Source: Roseibium album (GTDB taxonomy: Bacteria > Pseudomonadota > Alphaproteobacteria > Rhizobiales > Stappiaceae). From it: a stretch of 64,000 bases of DNA. Below are positions 44,927 through 54,014 of this stretch, in pieces. Below the pieces are notes generated by a model. It was not told where the DNA came from and searched no databases. It worked only from the letters and a program-made list of their open reading frames with translations. The stretch lies in NCBI RefSeq assembly GCF_001404515.1, contig NZ_CXWE01000003.1:372001-436000 (forward strand), read 5' to 3'. How positions within the stretch are numbered: the stretch's first letter is position 1; each line of letters starts with the position of its first letter. The translations under genes and the position numbers were made by a program.

Positions 44927-45775
44927 TCAACCAACCGATTTGAGTGCATCTGTGGCGGATTCGACGATTTCAAGTATCTCGCCAGAGGCGCCAGTATTGT
45001 CTTCAAGCAGATCGCTCAACTCCACCCTGCGGTCGGACAGCTCAGCGAACAGCGCAAGGATGGTGGTTTGCAGGCTACGAAACCGGTCGGCAAGTTGCTC
45101 GGCGCGGTTAGCATAATTGGCGGAATGGTTCTCCAGCGTCTCAAGAACACTGTCCGCGCGGTTTTCCCAAGCCTGTGCAAGCGACGCAGTGCGTGCCTCA
45201 AAATCATCGACGCATTGTTCGCCGAGTTCAGAAGCGGCCACCCCCAACGTGTCGTAAGCTTCCGTTGTCTCCTCCCGCGCCGAATTGAAGGCGTCTGAGA
45301 CCTGTTCGACCGTGTCTGTCAGGTTGCCGGCGGTCACCTCCACGCCGTCGGTCACGAGCCGGGAGGCAACCGTGTCCGCAACGCTTTCAGCGCCATTTCG
45401 AGCCCTTTCCGTTAAGTCATCGATTTTTTCTTCAAGGCTGGCTCGGTTCTCTGGCGGTGCAATCTGGCCGACCCGCTCCGGCAAGTCGCGCGCCAGCTCG
45501 GCAAGGTCTCCCAGTTTGCCAGTCACCGCGCCGGCACGCTTTGCAAACGCTGTTTCAAGCGCGTCCACGATCCTATCAGCGTCGAGGTTTTCCAAGGTTG
45601 CGGCACCTACCTCTTCCAGCCGGGCGAGGATTACCACAATGGCGTCAGCTCTTTTTTTGATGCGACCCCGGGCGTCCACCGAGCGCCCGTTCAGCGCCTT
45701 CAGCCTGGCAACAACGTCCTTTGCTTGGGCCTCGGCAGCTTCAAAACGACCCTCAAGCTCCTGTGTTGTTTTCAT
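44927..45775 (-). CDS. Coiled-coil protein 4 of motor operon
   Basis: This 282-aa, acidic, almost wholly helical protein has heptad-like spacing of Leu/Ile/Val/Ala through its length, no membrane segment and no catalytic motif that I recognise. It is the fourth in a run of four similar-sized proteins (255-284 aa) between the ZorA-like and ZorB-like genes. It starts within the end of coiled-coil 3 (4-base overlap) and stops 12 bases before the ZorB-like gene. A scaffold or tail role is inferred from position. Confidence 0.6.
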   Translation of the reverse strand: MKTTQELEGRFEAAEAQAKDVVARLKALNGRSVDARGRIKKRADAIVVILARLEEVGAATLENLDADRIVDALETAFAKRAGAVTGKLGDLAELARDLPERVGQIAPPENRASLEEKIDDLTERARNGAESVADTVASRLVTDGVEVTAGNLTDTVEQVSDAFNSAREETTEAYDTLGVAASELGEQCVDDFEARTASLAQAWENRADSVLETLENHSANYANRAEQLADRFRSLQTTILALFAELSDRRVELSDLLEDNTGASGEILEIVESATDALKSVG

Positions 45776-46626
45776 AAACTCACCCCCACGCTCCTGGCGA
45801 GGCTTTTGAAAGCGGTGAACACTTCTTCAAGCATATCCGTTACGGGTTCCAGACTGTTGATTGCGTTTTCCAGGGTGCTGCGAACTTGACCACTCTGGGC
45901 GCTATCGTCCGTGATCTGGGTCACCAACTGTTCAACCAAATCCTCCAGATAGTCCTTCAAAGTGTTGATCGCGGCTTGCAAGGCTAAGGCGACATCGCTT
46001 GCAAGCCGCTCAAAATACTCTGAGAGCAACTGCTCGATTTGCTTGGCGATGGCGTCGCTGGTTGCCGATACGAAGTCGGAAACGGCCGATTGCATTGGTT
46101 CCAAAAACTCTTCGGACAACGTTTCGTCGAGAGACTGGATCGTCTCGGCGAACGTGGCTTGCGTTGTCTCCAGCAACGTGCCGATTTGTTCGTTTGCCTC
46201 ATCCAGCGCCTCGGAATACACTTCGCGCGCTTGCTGGAGTTCTTCGTTCACGGTGTCGAGCCGCTCCAGTATTTCATCCCGGCACGTTTCCGTTTTTCCA
46301 ATGAGAGCCTGCAATTCGCCGCTGATTTCACCGGTCGGCAAGGCTTCACGAGCGGCGGCGGAGAATGAGGAGAGCTCTTCAGCAGCTTCGCCAAATCCGG
46401 CGTCAAGCGCAGTGAGGTGATTACTAACCCTATTATTCATGCCGTCCAAGACGTCCCCAACAAGATCAAGGTTGCCTTGGAACTGAGTAAGCGCTGTCAA
46501 CGCGGCGGCTTCAGCCGACCGGGCAAGGCGCGATGTACTTTCAATTCCTTCTGTTAGGTCTGACAGAGTTCCGTCGATTAAAAGTACTATGCTTGTAAGA
46601 TTGTCGATACGCTCCTGTGTGACCAT
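45772..46626 (-). CDS. Coiled-coil protein 3 of motor operon
   Basis: This 284-aa acidic helical protein contains long Glu/Gln/Leu-rich stretches (NEELQQAREVYSEALDEANE; EQLLSEYFERLASDV). No membrane helix or enzyme motif is visible. It abuts coiled-coil 2 (stop at 46627, start at 46626) and overlaps coiled-coil 4 by 4 bases. Its C-terminal third has a different periodicity from the N-terminal part and may be a bundle. Confidence 0.6.
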   Translation of the reverse strand: MVTQERIDNLTSIVLLIDGTLSDLTEGIESTSRLARSAEAAALTALTQFQGNLDLVGDVLDGMNNRVSNHLTALDAGFGEAAEELSSFSAAAREALPTGEISGELQALIGKTETCRDEILERLDTVNEELQQAREVYSEALDEANEQIGTLLETTQATFAETIQSLDETLSEEFLEPMQSAVSDFVSATSDAIAKQIEQLLSEYFERLASDVALALQAAINTLKDYLEDLVEQLVTQITDDSAQSGQVRSTLENAINSLEPVTDMLEEVFTAFKSLARSVGVSL

Positions 46627-47442
46627 CTAAAGCCCCCCTGCGAGCAGTTTTTTCACCGTGCTAACCGCCTTTATAGCCGGACCGACATTCGGCGCCATCG
46701 TCGCTAGCGTGGTGTTTAGTTGAAGACAAACCTGAGACACTGCCTGGTCCAACCCCAAATCCATGACGACATCTTCAAGAACCTCGGAGACGATTTTCCG
46801 GGCCGCTTCTTCGATCTGGTCCCGTATCAAACCTTCACAAAGTTCTTTGAACTCCTCTTGGACGTCAGAGACCTTCTCGCCCACCGCGTTGGCGCCGCTC
46901 TCACCGGCGTCCAGAGCGGTTTCCATCAGGTCGTCGATAACGTTCACGAGGGACTCAAGCAGTTCATGCGCCGCCTGTTTGACCCGTGTTTCTAACAATT
47001 CTTCAAAACCATCCCCCAATTCGGCGCCCGCGTCAGAAATGGCGCTTTCGACTTCTGACAGGTGGTCTTCGGTGTCGGTGACAACTTCAACCCAGCTCTC
47101 AGTTTGGGTCTCCACTGTTTCCGAAAGCGCATCGGTGACTTCGGAGAAGCTCGCAGCCGCGATTTCCAACTCGGCTACCTGCTGCGCAAGGCTGTCGCGT
47201 TCTTCTCTAAAGACTTCCGGCAATCCGGTCAGTCGACCCAGTTCTGTGATCAGACCGGTGAGACCATCCAACTCGTCGAGGTCGAGACTGAATTCGGGAA
47301 GCTCAATGGCACCGGCCTCGTCCGCCACATTTTCGGCTATGCTGGCTGTTTCCGTGCCAAAAACTTCAATGGTCTGGCGCAATTCACCTGCCGAGGCCTT
47401 GACCTCTTCAAGGGACGCTTTCAAAGCTCTCAGGTCGGTCAT
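46627..47442 (-). CDS. Coiled-coil protein 2 of motor operon
   Basis: This 271-aa acidic helical protein has helix-forming blocks (LRALKASLEEVKASAGELRQ; EEFKELCEGLIRDQIEEAAR) and a moderately hydrophobic C-terminus (AIKAVSTVKKLLAGGL). No domain is recognised. It overlaps coiled-coil 1 by 4 bases and abuts coiled-coil 3. Similar in size and composition to its three neighbours, which suggests duplication or a shared assembly role, not proven by sequence identity. Confidence 0.6.
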   Translation of the reverse strand: MTDLRALKASLEEVKASAGELRQTIEVFGTETASIAENVADEAGAIELPEFSLDLDELDGLTGLITELGRLTGLPEVFREERDSLAQQVAELEIAAASFSEVTDALSETVETQTESWVEVVTDTEDHLSEVESAISDAGAELGDGFEELLETRVKQAAHELLESLVNVIDDLMETALDAGESGANAVGEKVSDVQEEFKELCEGLIRDQIEEAARKIVSEVLEDVVMDLGLDQAVSQVCLQLNTTLATMAPNVGPAIKAVSTVKKLLAGGL

Positions 47443-48206
47443 GCCATCAATTCCATGATGGGTCTCAGGGCTTTGATCTTCTCCTGGAGGTCGGCAACGG
47501 GCTCAAGGACGTCATTGACTTTGCCAACGCCTTTGTTCAGAACGGATTCTGCTGTGTCCATTGCTTTTTCTGCTTTCGTGAACCATGCGTCGATCGTTTG
47601 TGTGGCATTACTCATGTCTGCTCCAAGCTTGCCGGTGAGCTGGTCCGACAACTCTTGATCCAGACGAGAGAGCTCATCGCCCCGCTCGATCAGAAACGCA
47701 TCAACCGTCTCTTCAAGGCCTTCCTGTGCCGTCGCAATCTGTTCACGCCATTGTTCCAATTCGGCGGTAAACGTGTCACTGCTAGCCGTGATGGCGCCGT
47801 TAAAGAGGTCGTTTGCTTCCAGAATATCGTCGGTCGCATCGTTGACGAGCTCGGCCAACGCGTCGAACTTTTCCTCTACCTCCGATTCCGGGGTGTCAAT
47901 GGGCTCGAGGGGATCAAAACTTGTTTCCAGGACTTCGATCGCCTTATCGATGTGTTCTTCGACAGGCAAAAAGAGAGCTTCCGCGATTTGCCCGAATTCA
48001 TGCTCAAGGGCCTCTTCGTTTGTCACTAGTTGGATGGTGGCCACGGCTGCTAGCACCGCGGATAAGGTACCCGCTGATTGCTGCAACTGATTGGTTACTA
48101 CTTCTTCCAGCGTGCAGACCGCGTTCTCGGCCGCGTTGACCAAGCCTTGCGCATCCTGCAGGTAGCCCTCAATCTGTTCCAATACCGTTTCGAGGTCGTC
48201 CTCCAT
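47439..48206 (-). CDS. Coiled-coil protein 1 of motor operon
   Basis: This 255-aa acidic helical protein has long amphipathic stretches (DDLETVLEQIEGYLQDAQGL; ELSRLDQELSDQLTGKLG) and no recognised domain. Its start lies 38 bases inside the end of the 505-aa gene and its stop overlaps coiled-coil 2, so the order is one continuous translational unit. Function unknown. Confidence 0.6.
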   Translation of the reverse strand: MEDDLETVLEQIEGYLQDAQGLVNAAENAVCTLEEVVTNQLQQSAGTLSAVLAAVATIQLVTNEEALEHEFGQIAEALFLPVEEHIDKAIEVLETSFDPLEPIDTPESEVEEKFDALAELVNDATDDILEANDLFNGAITASSDTFTAELEQWREQIATAQEGLEETVDAFLIERGDELSRLDQELSDQLTGKLGADMSNATQTIDAWFTKAEKAMDTAESVLNKGVGKVNDVLEPVADLQEKIKALRPIMELMA

Positions 48207-49686
48207 CCGTCACCTCTTTTTGCCCTTGGCTGTTAAAACCATAAAAACTTAGAATTCCCTCGAAGTCATGCATGTCCTCCGGAAGACTTTCGATGCATGT
48301 TTCAATCAGTCTGCGGCGGACGGTCTTGGCTCTCTTCTGCAGATCATTGGAGTTGTCGTATAGCGCCCGCGTGCTAGTGCAGTCATGCAAAATGCCCTTC
48401 AGCCGCTCCTCGTTTTGGGGCAGCAACAAATTATTTAAGAGGCGTTCGAAAGCAGCAGTATCGATCAGAAGCGGCTCGACTTCCCGGCCATAAGGCGTGA
48501 TGTCATCGGCCGCGGTCTCACAAGGGCCTCCATTGAACGATGTTGCGGCAATCGTTTGAGGTGCGGTCTCGTCGTAACCTGGAAAAAAAAGATTGGCGAC
48601 GTAGAGCCGGCTCACGCTCTTTTGAGCCGCGCACTTGGTCAGTATAAGCGGTATCGCTCTGCCTTCGTCATCCCTGTATGTCAGGTAAACTCTTCCAAAC
48701 CGGTCGATATCCAGGGTTTGGGTCAATCCCCCACGCGGATTTGCCGACGCGAGCGAAGATTTTGACAACTCGGCGGTTACTTCCGCCCCCCTTTCGCCCA
48801 ATCGACCGGCACGCGGTTTGATCATGATGGTAAGGACGGGGAGGTCGACTAACACAAAACCAGACTTAACGAGGTCATCGCCTTCGGAGACTCTTTGCGA
48901 TAAGATATTGATGCAGTAGTCCTGCGGAGTCTTGTCGATACTGAGCGCTACCTGTGCCCTTAACGGAGGCACTTCTGATTTTGAAACGATCGGAGTTTTT
49001 TTCCCAAAAGCCTCTGTAACGACAGGGTAGGGCACAGGCGTTTCATTAATTCGAAACCACGACGCTAGAAAGAGATTGTCGTCGCGTTCGAGATCAAGCG
49101 CCGGGGCATCGCCGTCGTCAGCCGTCGGGACCTGGTCACGCTGTCCAAGGTCTTTCCAGTTTCCCCTCTCCAGGATTTCACGCCTCGCCCAATCGGAAAG
49201 TTTGGGGGTTGCAGCGGCCCGGCCTTTTACACGCATGCGGCGCAGAGCATATCCAAACCAGGGGGCAATCGCACCTGGCCAAGGGTATTTACCGGAGCCA
49301 TCAACTTGTGCATGAAAATGCTGACCAATGGCCAGGACATCTATGCTATCCAGACGGAACAGGTCCGCGGCCGCCGTCTTAAGGATCTCCAGAACAAGAC
49401 CGGTCATTAGCAGATCTCTATCGATCAGTTGTTTTTTGATCTCTTGATGCTGCGTCACATCCCACTGCACGACCGAGAGACCCTCTGCCTCTTTTCCAAC
49501 CAACCAGGACGATCTGACTGCTGTGTCGTTGGATTTTCTGCGGGCGCCAATAACCGGCAGCGGATCGAATGACCTTGTCCTGCGCGTGCGGCTATCCGCG
49601 CAGACAGTTTTGTCCGCGATGAGGTTCGCCTTAACGGTACTGAACTCGGCATCATACTCAAAAACGAGAAGGTGCGTGCTGCTCAT
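48169..49686 (-). CDS. Unrecognised 505-aa protein of motor operon
   Basis: This 505-aa soluble protein begins MSSTHLLVFEYDAEFSTVKA. I recognise no domain: there is no P-loop, helicase motif or nuclease motif. Its beta-rich N-terminal and C-terminal parts flank a stretch with several Asp/Glu and aromatic residues (KYPWPGAIAPWFGYALRRM). It overlaps the 751-aa gene start-to-stop by 4 bases and overlaps the first coiled-coil gene, so it belongs to the operon. It could be a sensor or effector; this is speculation. Confidence 0.6.
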   Translation of the reverse strand: MSSTHLLVFEYDAEFSTVKANLIADKTVCADSRTRRTRSFDPLPVIGARRKSNDTAVRSSWLVGKEAEGLSVVQWDVTQHQEIKKQLIDRDLLMTGLVLEILKTAAADLFRLDSIDVLAIGQHFHAQVDGSGKYPWPGAIAPWFGYALRRMRVKGRAAATPKLSDWARREILERGNWKDLGQRDQVPTADDGDAPALDLERDDNLFLASWFRINETPVPYPVVTEAFGKKTPIVSKSEVPPLRAQVALSIDKTPQDYCINILSQRVSEGDDLVKSGFVLVDLPVLTIMIKPRAGRLGERGAEVTAELSKSSLASANPRGGLTQTLDIDRFGRVYLTYRDDEGRAIPLILTKCAAQKSVSRLYVANLFFPGYDETAPQTIAATSFNGGPCETAADDITPYGREVEPLLIDTAAFERLLNNLLLPQNEERLKGILHDCTSTRALYDNSNDLQKRAKTVRRRLIETCIESLPEDMHDFEGILSFYGFNSQGQKEVTDGGRPRNGIGTD

Positions 49687-51938
49687 GTCAGCTCCAATCC
49701 TGCAAGACGGATTTTGCTTCTCAGCGATTTTTTGGCATCGGACCGGCTGGATTTCACCACCGCTTCATTTTCCTTGATTTCCGCCAACAAATCATTGATT
49801 GCGGTCTTCGACGCCGACAACGCGTCTTTCAACCGTCCAGTTCCGCGAGCATCGTTGCGCGATTTGTCTGCTTTAAGCCCGGTCGCAATAGCCTTGAGCT
49901 GCGCCCGTAGTATCTCCAAATCCCGTTCTACTGCTTGAAGAAACTCCTGCTTCGCCGGACCGATCAACGTCGTGGCAGCAGCCTCATAGACACGGTGGGT
50001 ATCATCGCGCAACTTATCGAGCTTTTCGCCCTGCATGTCGCGGACCGTCAAGAGCCCCAACCAAACAGGGAGCGCCGCCACGACCAGAAGACCTAACCAG
50101 AAGCCGCCTGCCAAGGCCAGCGACATAAAACACGCCTGCCCGACATCGGTACTACAGGCCGAGATCGACGGTGTGAAACTCAGGAGGTTGCTTAAAAAGC
50201 CGTTGGCAGGTACTCCCTTAAGCAAATTCTCCTTGCTCAGACCTAAGATCGATGCTCCTAATACGAAGACGCCACCGATTTTAAGGCCTTGGCGCACCAG
50301 AGTCCGATAGCTTTTCGACCGAAGTTTAAAGTTTTTCGTCGCCGGCACTTTTTCAATCTCCGGAGGCTTTGCGACCGAAGCCTTGATCTTGGCCGCCGAC
50401 ATGGCGGCGGCGGCCCTGTCTGCGGGAACGGTACTTGTTCTACGCAATGACCTTGGCAACGATCCGTTCGCTGCGACCGCGATTTCGAGATTGGCGATCT
50501 CTCCGCTCAAGATGGTCGCGAAGTAAAGCTCGTATATAAGGCCCGCGGTATGTGCCGTCTGATAGCACCGTTCGGCAAGGGCGTCTGCTATGAATTCCGT
50601 AACCGTTTCCGAAGGTCGAACGGTCTTCAACGCATCCAAGCGGCTTTGAAGAAAATTGCGTTTGCTATCATCTTCCCACTCGACCCAATCTTCTCGCACA
50701 GCGTCGTCGCCCCAGCGCCCCCAATCGCGGCTACCTTGCCCCTTTTTTTTTCCACCGACGCCACTGTAGTTTCCGGCGGCCAGTCTGGATTTTAGATCGG
50801 CAAAGATGTGCTCGACCATCTGGCCAATCCGAATACGGGCGTGATCGATGCGCTCATCGATTTGCTGTTGGAGATCGCCAGCCTCCTTGGCGGTGTCTTC
50901 CGCCTTTCTGTGCTCGGCAACAGTCAAGGCGCCCTCGAAGGCACGTCCTTCAGCTTCGCGCTGCGCAAGCCGTTCTTCCAGTTCGTCCCTGTCGCCAGCC
51001 AACACCGTTGCAAGATTCGCACGCGTTTTATCGCCAAGCTTGTTCACCTGATATCCGAGCGGCACGAACGCCTCATGCGGCAGCCGCGTCAGGTTCAGAT
51101 CCGCGTATTGTTCGGGCAACACTCCGTCGACAATAGACTTGATTTCCGTCTCCGGCTCTGGCAGCAAAACAACGATCTGGCCCTTTACCGCAGCTTCCAA
51201 TTCGGAAAGAGCAAAAATCCGGGTGTTTTGCCAGGCTTCAAACGCCTCATCGTTTTTTTTGCTCGCTGCTTTCGATAACCGCCGTTTCGGCGGTAAAGCC
51301 CAATCGGCGCTAATGTCGAGAATGAGGGGTGCCTCAGGACCTGCAGGATCGGTCTCTTGGGACAGTTCAACTAAATCGACCTCAAAGCCACCGGTCTGGA
51401 GACTCTGCTGCAAAGTCCGCAGCTTCCTTGACATGACTCCGCCAGTTGACAGAACGTTAATGCGGTTCCCGGTGGCCTGCATAGACCACCAGAGCGGGCT
51501 CTGGGTGTCCTTGGATGTTTCGTCCAGGCTGACCCAGCGAAGATTGGCACCGGCATAGTGATGCAACACCAAGGATTCGATTTTCGCGAAGTTCTTTTCA
51601 CCACCATGCAGGCGGGCCAGGACAATGTCCGGGGTCCACGGCAAGCAGGCCAGTTGAGACATAAATGCCGCTTCAGCTTCAGCGTCCCGCGGGGCATTAT
51701 CGGCGGCGATAACCGTCAGCACCGGGTGCGATGCAGGTTGATCGGAGAGGATCCAGCCGTTGCGCGCCTCGTCAAACTGAACCACGCCAAGTGCGTAGCT
51801 GTATCCGCTCAGCGCAGTCATGATTTGAGATTTAAAGTATTCGCCAGTGTTAATCAGTGCTGCAAGCCGGCTTGCAAGGCAGCTCGCTTGCTCAGTCGAG
51901 CAATTGCTGTTGCAAGTTCGGGCAAGAACGACTTCCAT
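49683..51938 (-). CDS. 751-aa membrane protein of motor operon
   Basis: This 751-aa protein has a large soluble N-terminal part (to about 540). It includes a charged helical stretch near 310-380 (ELEERLAQREAEGRAFEGAL) and a Gly/Lys/Trp-rich segment (SGVGGKKKGQGSRDWGRWGD). Two or three hydrophobic segments follow around residues 555-640 (LKIGGVFVLGASILGL; GFWLGLLVVAALPVWLGLL), then a C-terminal coiled coil. No family is recognised. It lies between the ZorA-like gene (3-base gap) and the 505-aa gene (4-base overlap). A role at the inner membrane beside the motor is inferred. Confidence 0.6.
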   Translation of the reverse strand: MEVVLARTCNSNCSTEQASCLASRLAALINTGEYFKSQIMTALSGYSYALGVVQFDEARNGWILSDQPASHPVLTVIAADNAPRDAEAEAAFMSQLACLPWTPDIVLARLHGGEKNFAKIESLVLHHYAGANLRWVSLDETSKDTQSPLWWSMQATGNRINVLSTGGVMSRKLRTLQQSLQTGGFEVDLVELSQETDPAGPEAPLILDISADWALPPKRRLSKAASKKNDEAFEAWQNTRIFALSELEAAVKGQIVVLLPEPETEIKSIVDGVLPEQYADLNLTRLPHEAFVPLGYQVNKLGDKTRANLATVLAGDRDELEERLAQREAEGRAFEGALTVAEHRKAEDTAKEAGDLQQQIDERIDHARIRIGQMVEHIFADLKSRLAAGNYSGVGGKKKGQGSRDWGRWGDDAVREDWVEWEDDSKRNFLQSRLDALKTVRPSETVTEFIADALAERCYQTAHTAGLIYELYFATILSGEIANLEIAVAANGSLPRSLRRTSTVPADRAAAAMSAAKIKASVAKPPEIEKVPATKNFKLRSKSYRTLVRQGLKIGGVFVLGASILGLSKENLLKGVPANGFLSNLLSFTPSISACSTDVGQACFMSLALAGGFWLGLLVVAALPVWLGLLTVRDMQGEKLDKLRDDTHRVYEAAATTLIGPAKQEFLQAVERDLEILRAQLKAIATGLKADKSRNDARGTGRLKDALSASKTAINDLLAEIKENEAVVKSSRSDAKKSLRSKIRLAGLELT

Positions 51939-51941
51939 GGT

Positions 51942-53546
51942 TTAAGTGATCTCATCGGTGGGGGGGATGTCGTTCCCGGGCTCCAATGCACCGGAAAGTT
52001 CGCGTCTTAGCTTCTTCAACTCATCCAATTGGTAATCGAGTGCGCCGATTTTGGCGTTTAGCAGCGTCAGACTTCCTTCACTGTTCTGGTAGACCTTATT
52101 CAGATCGACAATGCCCTGTGCCGCGTTGGTAGTTGTGGTGACAACCCTTTCAAATTTCTCGGCAATCTCCTTACCGATCGGCGCTGCCGCGTCATCGACA
52201 CCCAAGTACCGGTTCCAATCCTCTCGGATATTAGTCCCGGTGGCTTCCAGTTGCCGGGCCGCGTCCATGACTCGCGTTTCAAAGGTTTCGCCAGAGTCAA
52301 GGACCTGCTGACGAAAGGTTTCGGCTGTCGGCGTTGGCAGGTCGCCGCCTTCAAACTGATGTTTGCCGGCGATCAAGACGTGGAAGTTGTTTCCGGTTGC
52401 ATCCACCTTATCCTTGAAATCACTTGATGCGCCGTCGACCGCCCATTTGAACTGATCTCCAGACTCGGAGATTGTTTTTCCAAACTGCTGGGCGAACTTG
52501 ATCGCGGATTCCGCTGCTGTCTGCAAGACTTCCGCTGGGGCGTCTCTGACGGCTTGAAGGGCGCTTTCCAGAGCATGCCTGGCTTCCTTGATTGCGGTTT
52601 CGGCCTGTTCCGCGGAGTGTTTCACAACCTTTTCCGCTTCCTGAGATGCGGTTTTCAGGGTGTGATCCGCCGTCTCGCCGGCGCTTTCAATCACCTGCTT
52701 CGCGTCGGCTAAGGCGTCTTTGAGGGTCCGTGTCGCCGCGTTGTATTCACCAACCGTCGCCTCCAATGTTTTGGTGGTGGTTTCCAAGGACCCGAACAGA
52801 CCAGTAAGCGCAGTGTTGGTCTGGCGTTGCTCCTCAACAAGCGTATACACCTCGGCGCTGACGCCGATCGAACGAACATTGACCTCTACTCTGAGTGCAT
52901 CCTCGAACTCGACGAATCCCCGCGTTGCCCTTTTCAAGTGCCATGCGATCATTACCTGCAAGATGATGCTGCCCGCTAAGCCGACAAAGGTGAAGGAAAA
53001 CTTCCCGGAGATCGAGGCAATCAGTCGTTCCTGAGATCCCGACAAGTCCTGAGAAATGGAGATCAGCGCCAAGGTGATGAAAAAGACGGATGCGGTCAGA
53101 CCAAGCTGAACAAACCGCCGTGACATGGCTGTTGCACCTGGGGCGTCGATGATGCGGGCCGGCAGAGCGCCTGAAAACACGTCGGACAACCGTGCGTGAC
53201 TTACCAGGCCTTCTTTTGTCCGCAGCACCAACTGGTCAGAATAACCTGTCAACGCGTTGGCGATTTCCACCCGTGCAAGGTAATGCACAGGCGGTTTTCT
53301 CTTCTGCAGCACTTGGTTAAAGTCATCGACGGTCGGACCGCTGAATTCGCCTTCGCGCTTCTTCAGGATTTGTGCAATTTCTGCCACCGATTTGGTGAGT
53401 TCATCGATTGATCGACGACCCTCCAAGATCCTGGCGAGCGCGGAAACCATCAGAGCGGTAACCAGCAAAAGAAATACAATCGATGCCCAGAAAGTAAATG
53501 TGGAATCAGCAAAAACACTCAGAGAATCTTCAAACCCGCCCAGCAT
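51942..53546 (-). CDS. ZorA/ExbB/MotA-like motor subunit with long coiled tail
   Basis: This 534-aa protein, first in the operon, has three membrane helices near residues 17-39, 145-167 and 183-205. The last two form a hairpin ending FTFVGLAGSIILQVMIAW, similar to the TxxGLxxSI helix of ZorA, TolQ and ExbB. Residues 215-530 are mostly Ala/Glu/Thr-rich coiled coil, like the cytoplasmic tail of ZorA. ATG 53546 is chosen because TAGGG precedes it; TTG 53555 is too close to that site. With the ZorB-like protein it should make an ion-driven motor. Not identified as a typical ZorA by length or neighbours. Confidence 0.7.
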   Translation of the reverse strand: MLGGFEDSLSVFADSTFTFWASIVFLLLVTALMVSALARILEGRRSIDELTKSVAEIAQILKKREGEFSGPTVDDFNQVLQKRKPPVHYLARVEIANALTGYSDQLVLRTKEGLVSHARLSDVFSGALPARIIDAPGATAMSRRFVQLGLTASVFFITLALISISQDLSGSQERLIASISGKFSFTFVGLAGSIILQVMIAWHLKRATRGFVEFEDALRVEVNVRSIGVSAEVYTLVEEQRQTNTALTGLFGSLETTTKTLEATVGEYNAATRTLKDALADAKQVIESAGETADHTLKTASQEAEKVVKHSAEQAETAIKEARHALESALQAVRDAPAEVLQTAAESAIKFAQQFGKTISESGDQFKWAVDGASSDFKDKVDATGNNFHVLIAGKHQFEGGDLPTPTAETFRQQVLDSGETFETRVMDAARQLEATGTNIREDWNRYLGVDDAAAPIGKEIAEKFERVVTTTTNAAQGIVDLNKVYQNSEGSLTLLNAKIGALDYQLDELKKLRRELSGALEPGNDIPPTDEIT

Positions 53547-54014
53547 CGATGCCAATACCCTACATTGATCTTGAAAAGGAACTATTCAAATTAGTTCCAG
53601 CCCACCTTTAAGTCGCAATAAGATTCAGGTACTTTATAAAAATTGCAAGAAAAAAAATCTTGAGCACGTATGACTTGCATTTGTGGCAGTTTCCTTAGGG
53701 TCAGTTCATGTTGGGACTGCTGGATTCATTCGGCTGCCGTAGTTCCCGTCTTTGCGGGCACCGGATTTGGGTCAGCACAGTTTTCGGCAATCGTTCATGC
53801 TCCGGTCAAACTCCGGTGACACAGGGCGACGTTTTAACAACCGTCATTGCAATCTTTGATACACATCGACAGACTCTTGCACTTTCTCTTAAACTAGCAA
53901 GCGACGCTCGCGGATCGGATCGAACCGTTTCTACCATTTTGGGAAACGGCGGTCAGTCAACCGTCTCGGTACCGACTAAGACTGATTTTTTGGGTTCACA
54001 TCTGGGGTTTTCAA
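53547..54014. other. Divergent promoter region of motor operon and Cys-rich gene
   Basis: This 468-base region separates the motor operon (minus strand) from the Cys-rich gene (plus strand). An AT-rich part at 53620-53660 includes TTATAAA and could hold the operon promoter. Open frames here look accidental. No operator is recognised. Confidence 0.5.

Noticed and set aside
44927-48206. Chemoreceptor (MCP) signalling domains in the coiled-coil proteins
   Set aside because: No MCP hairpin tip motif and no membrane or sensor domain.
42892-53546. Flagellar MotAB or TonB ExbBD identity for the motor pair
   Set aside because: The ZorA-like protein has a 300-residue coiled tail and the partner an OmpA-like domain with insert; no flagellar or TonB genes are nearby.
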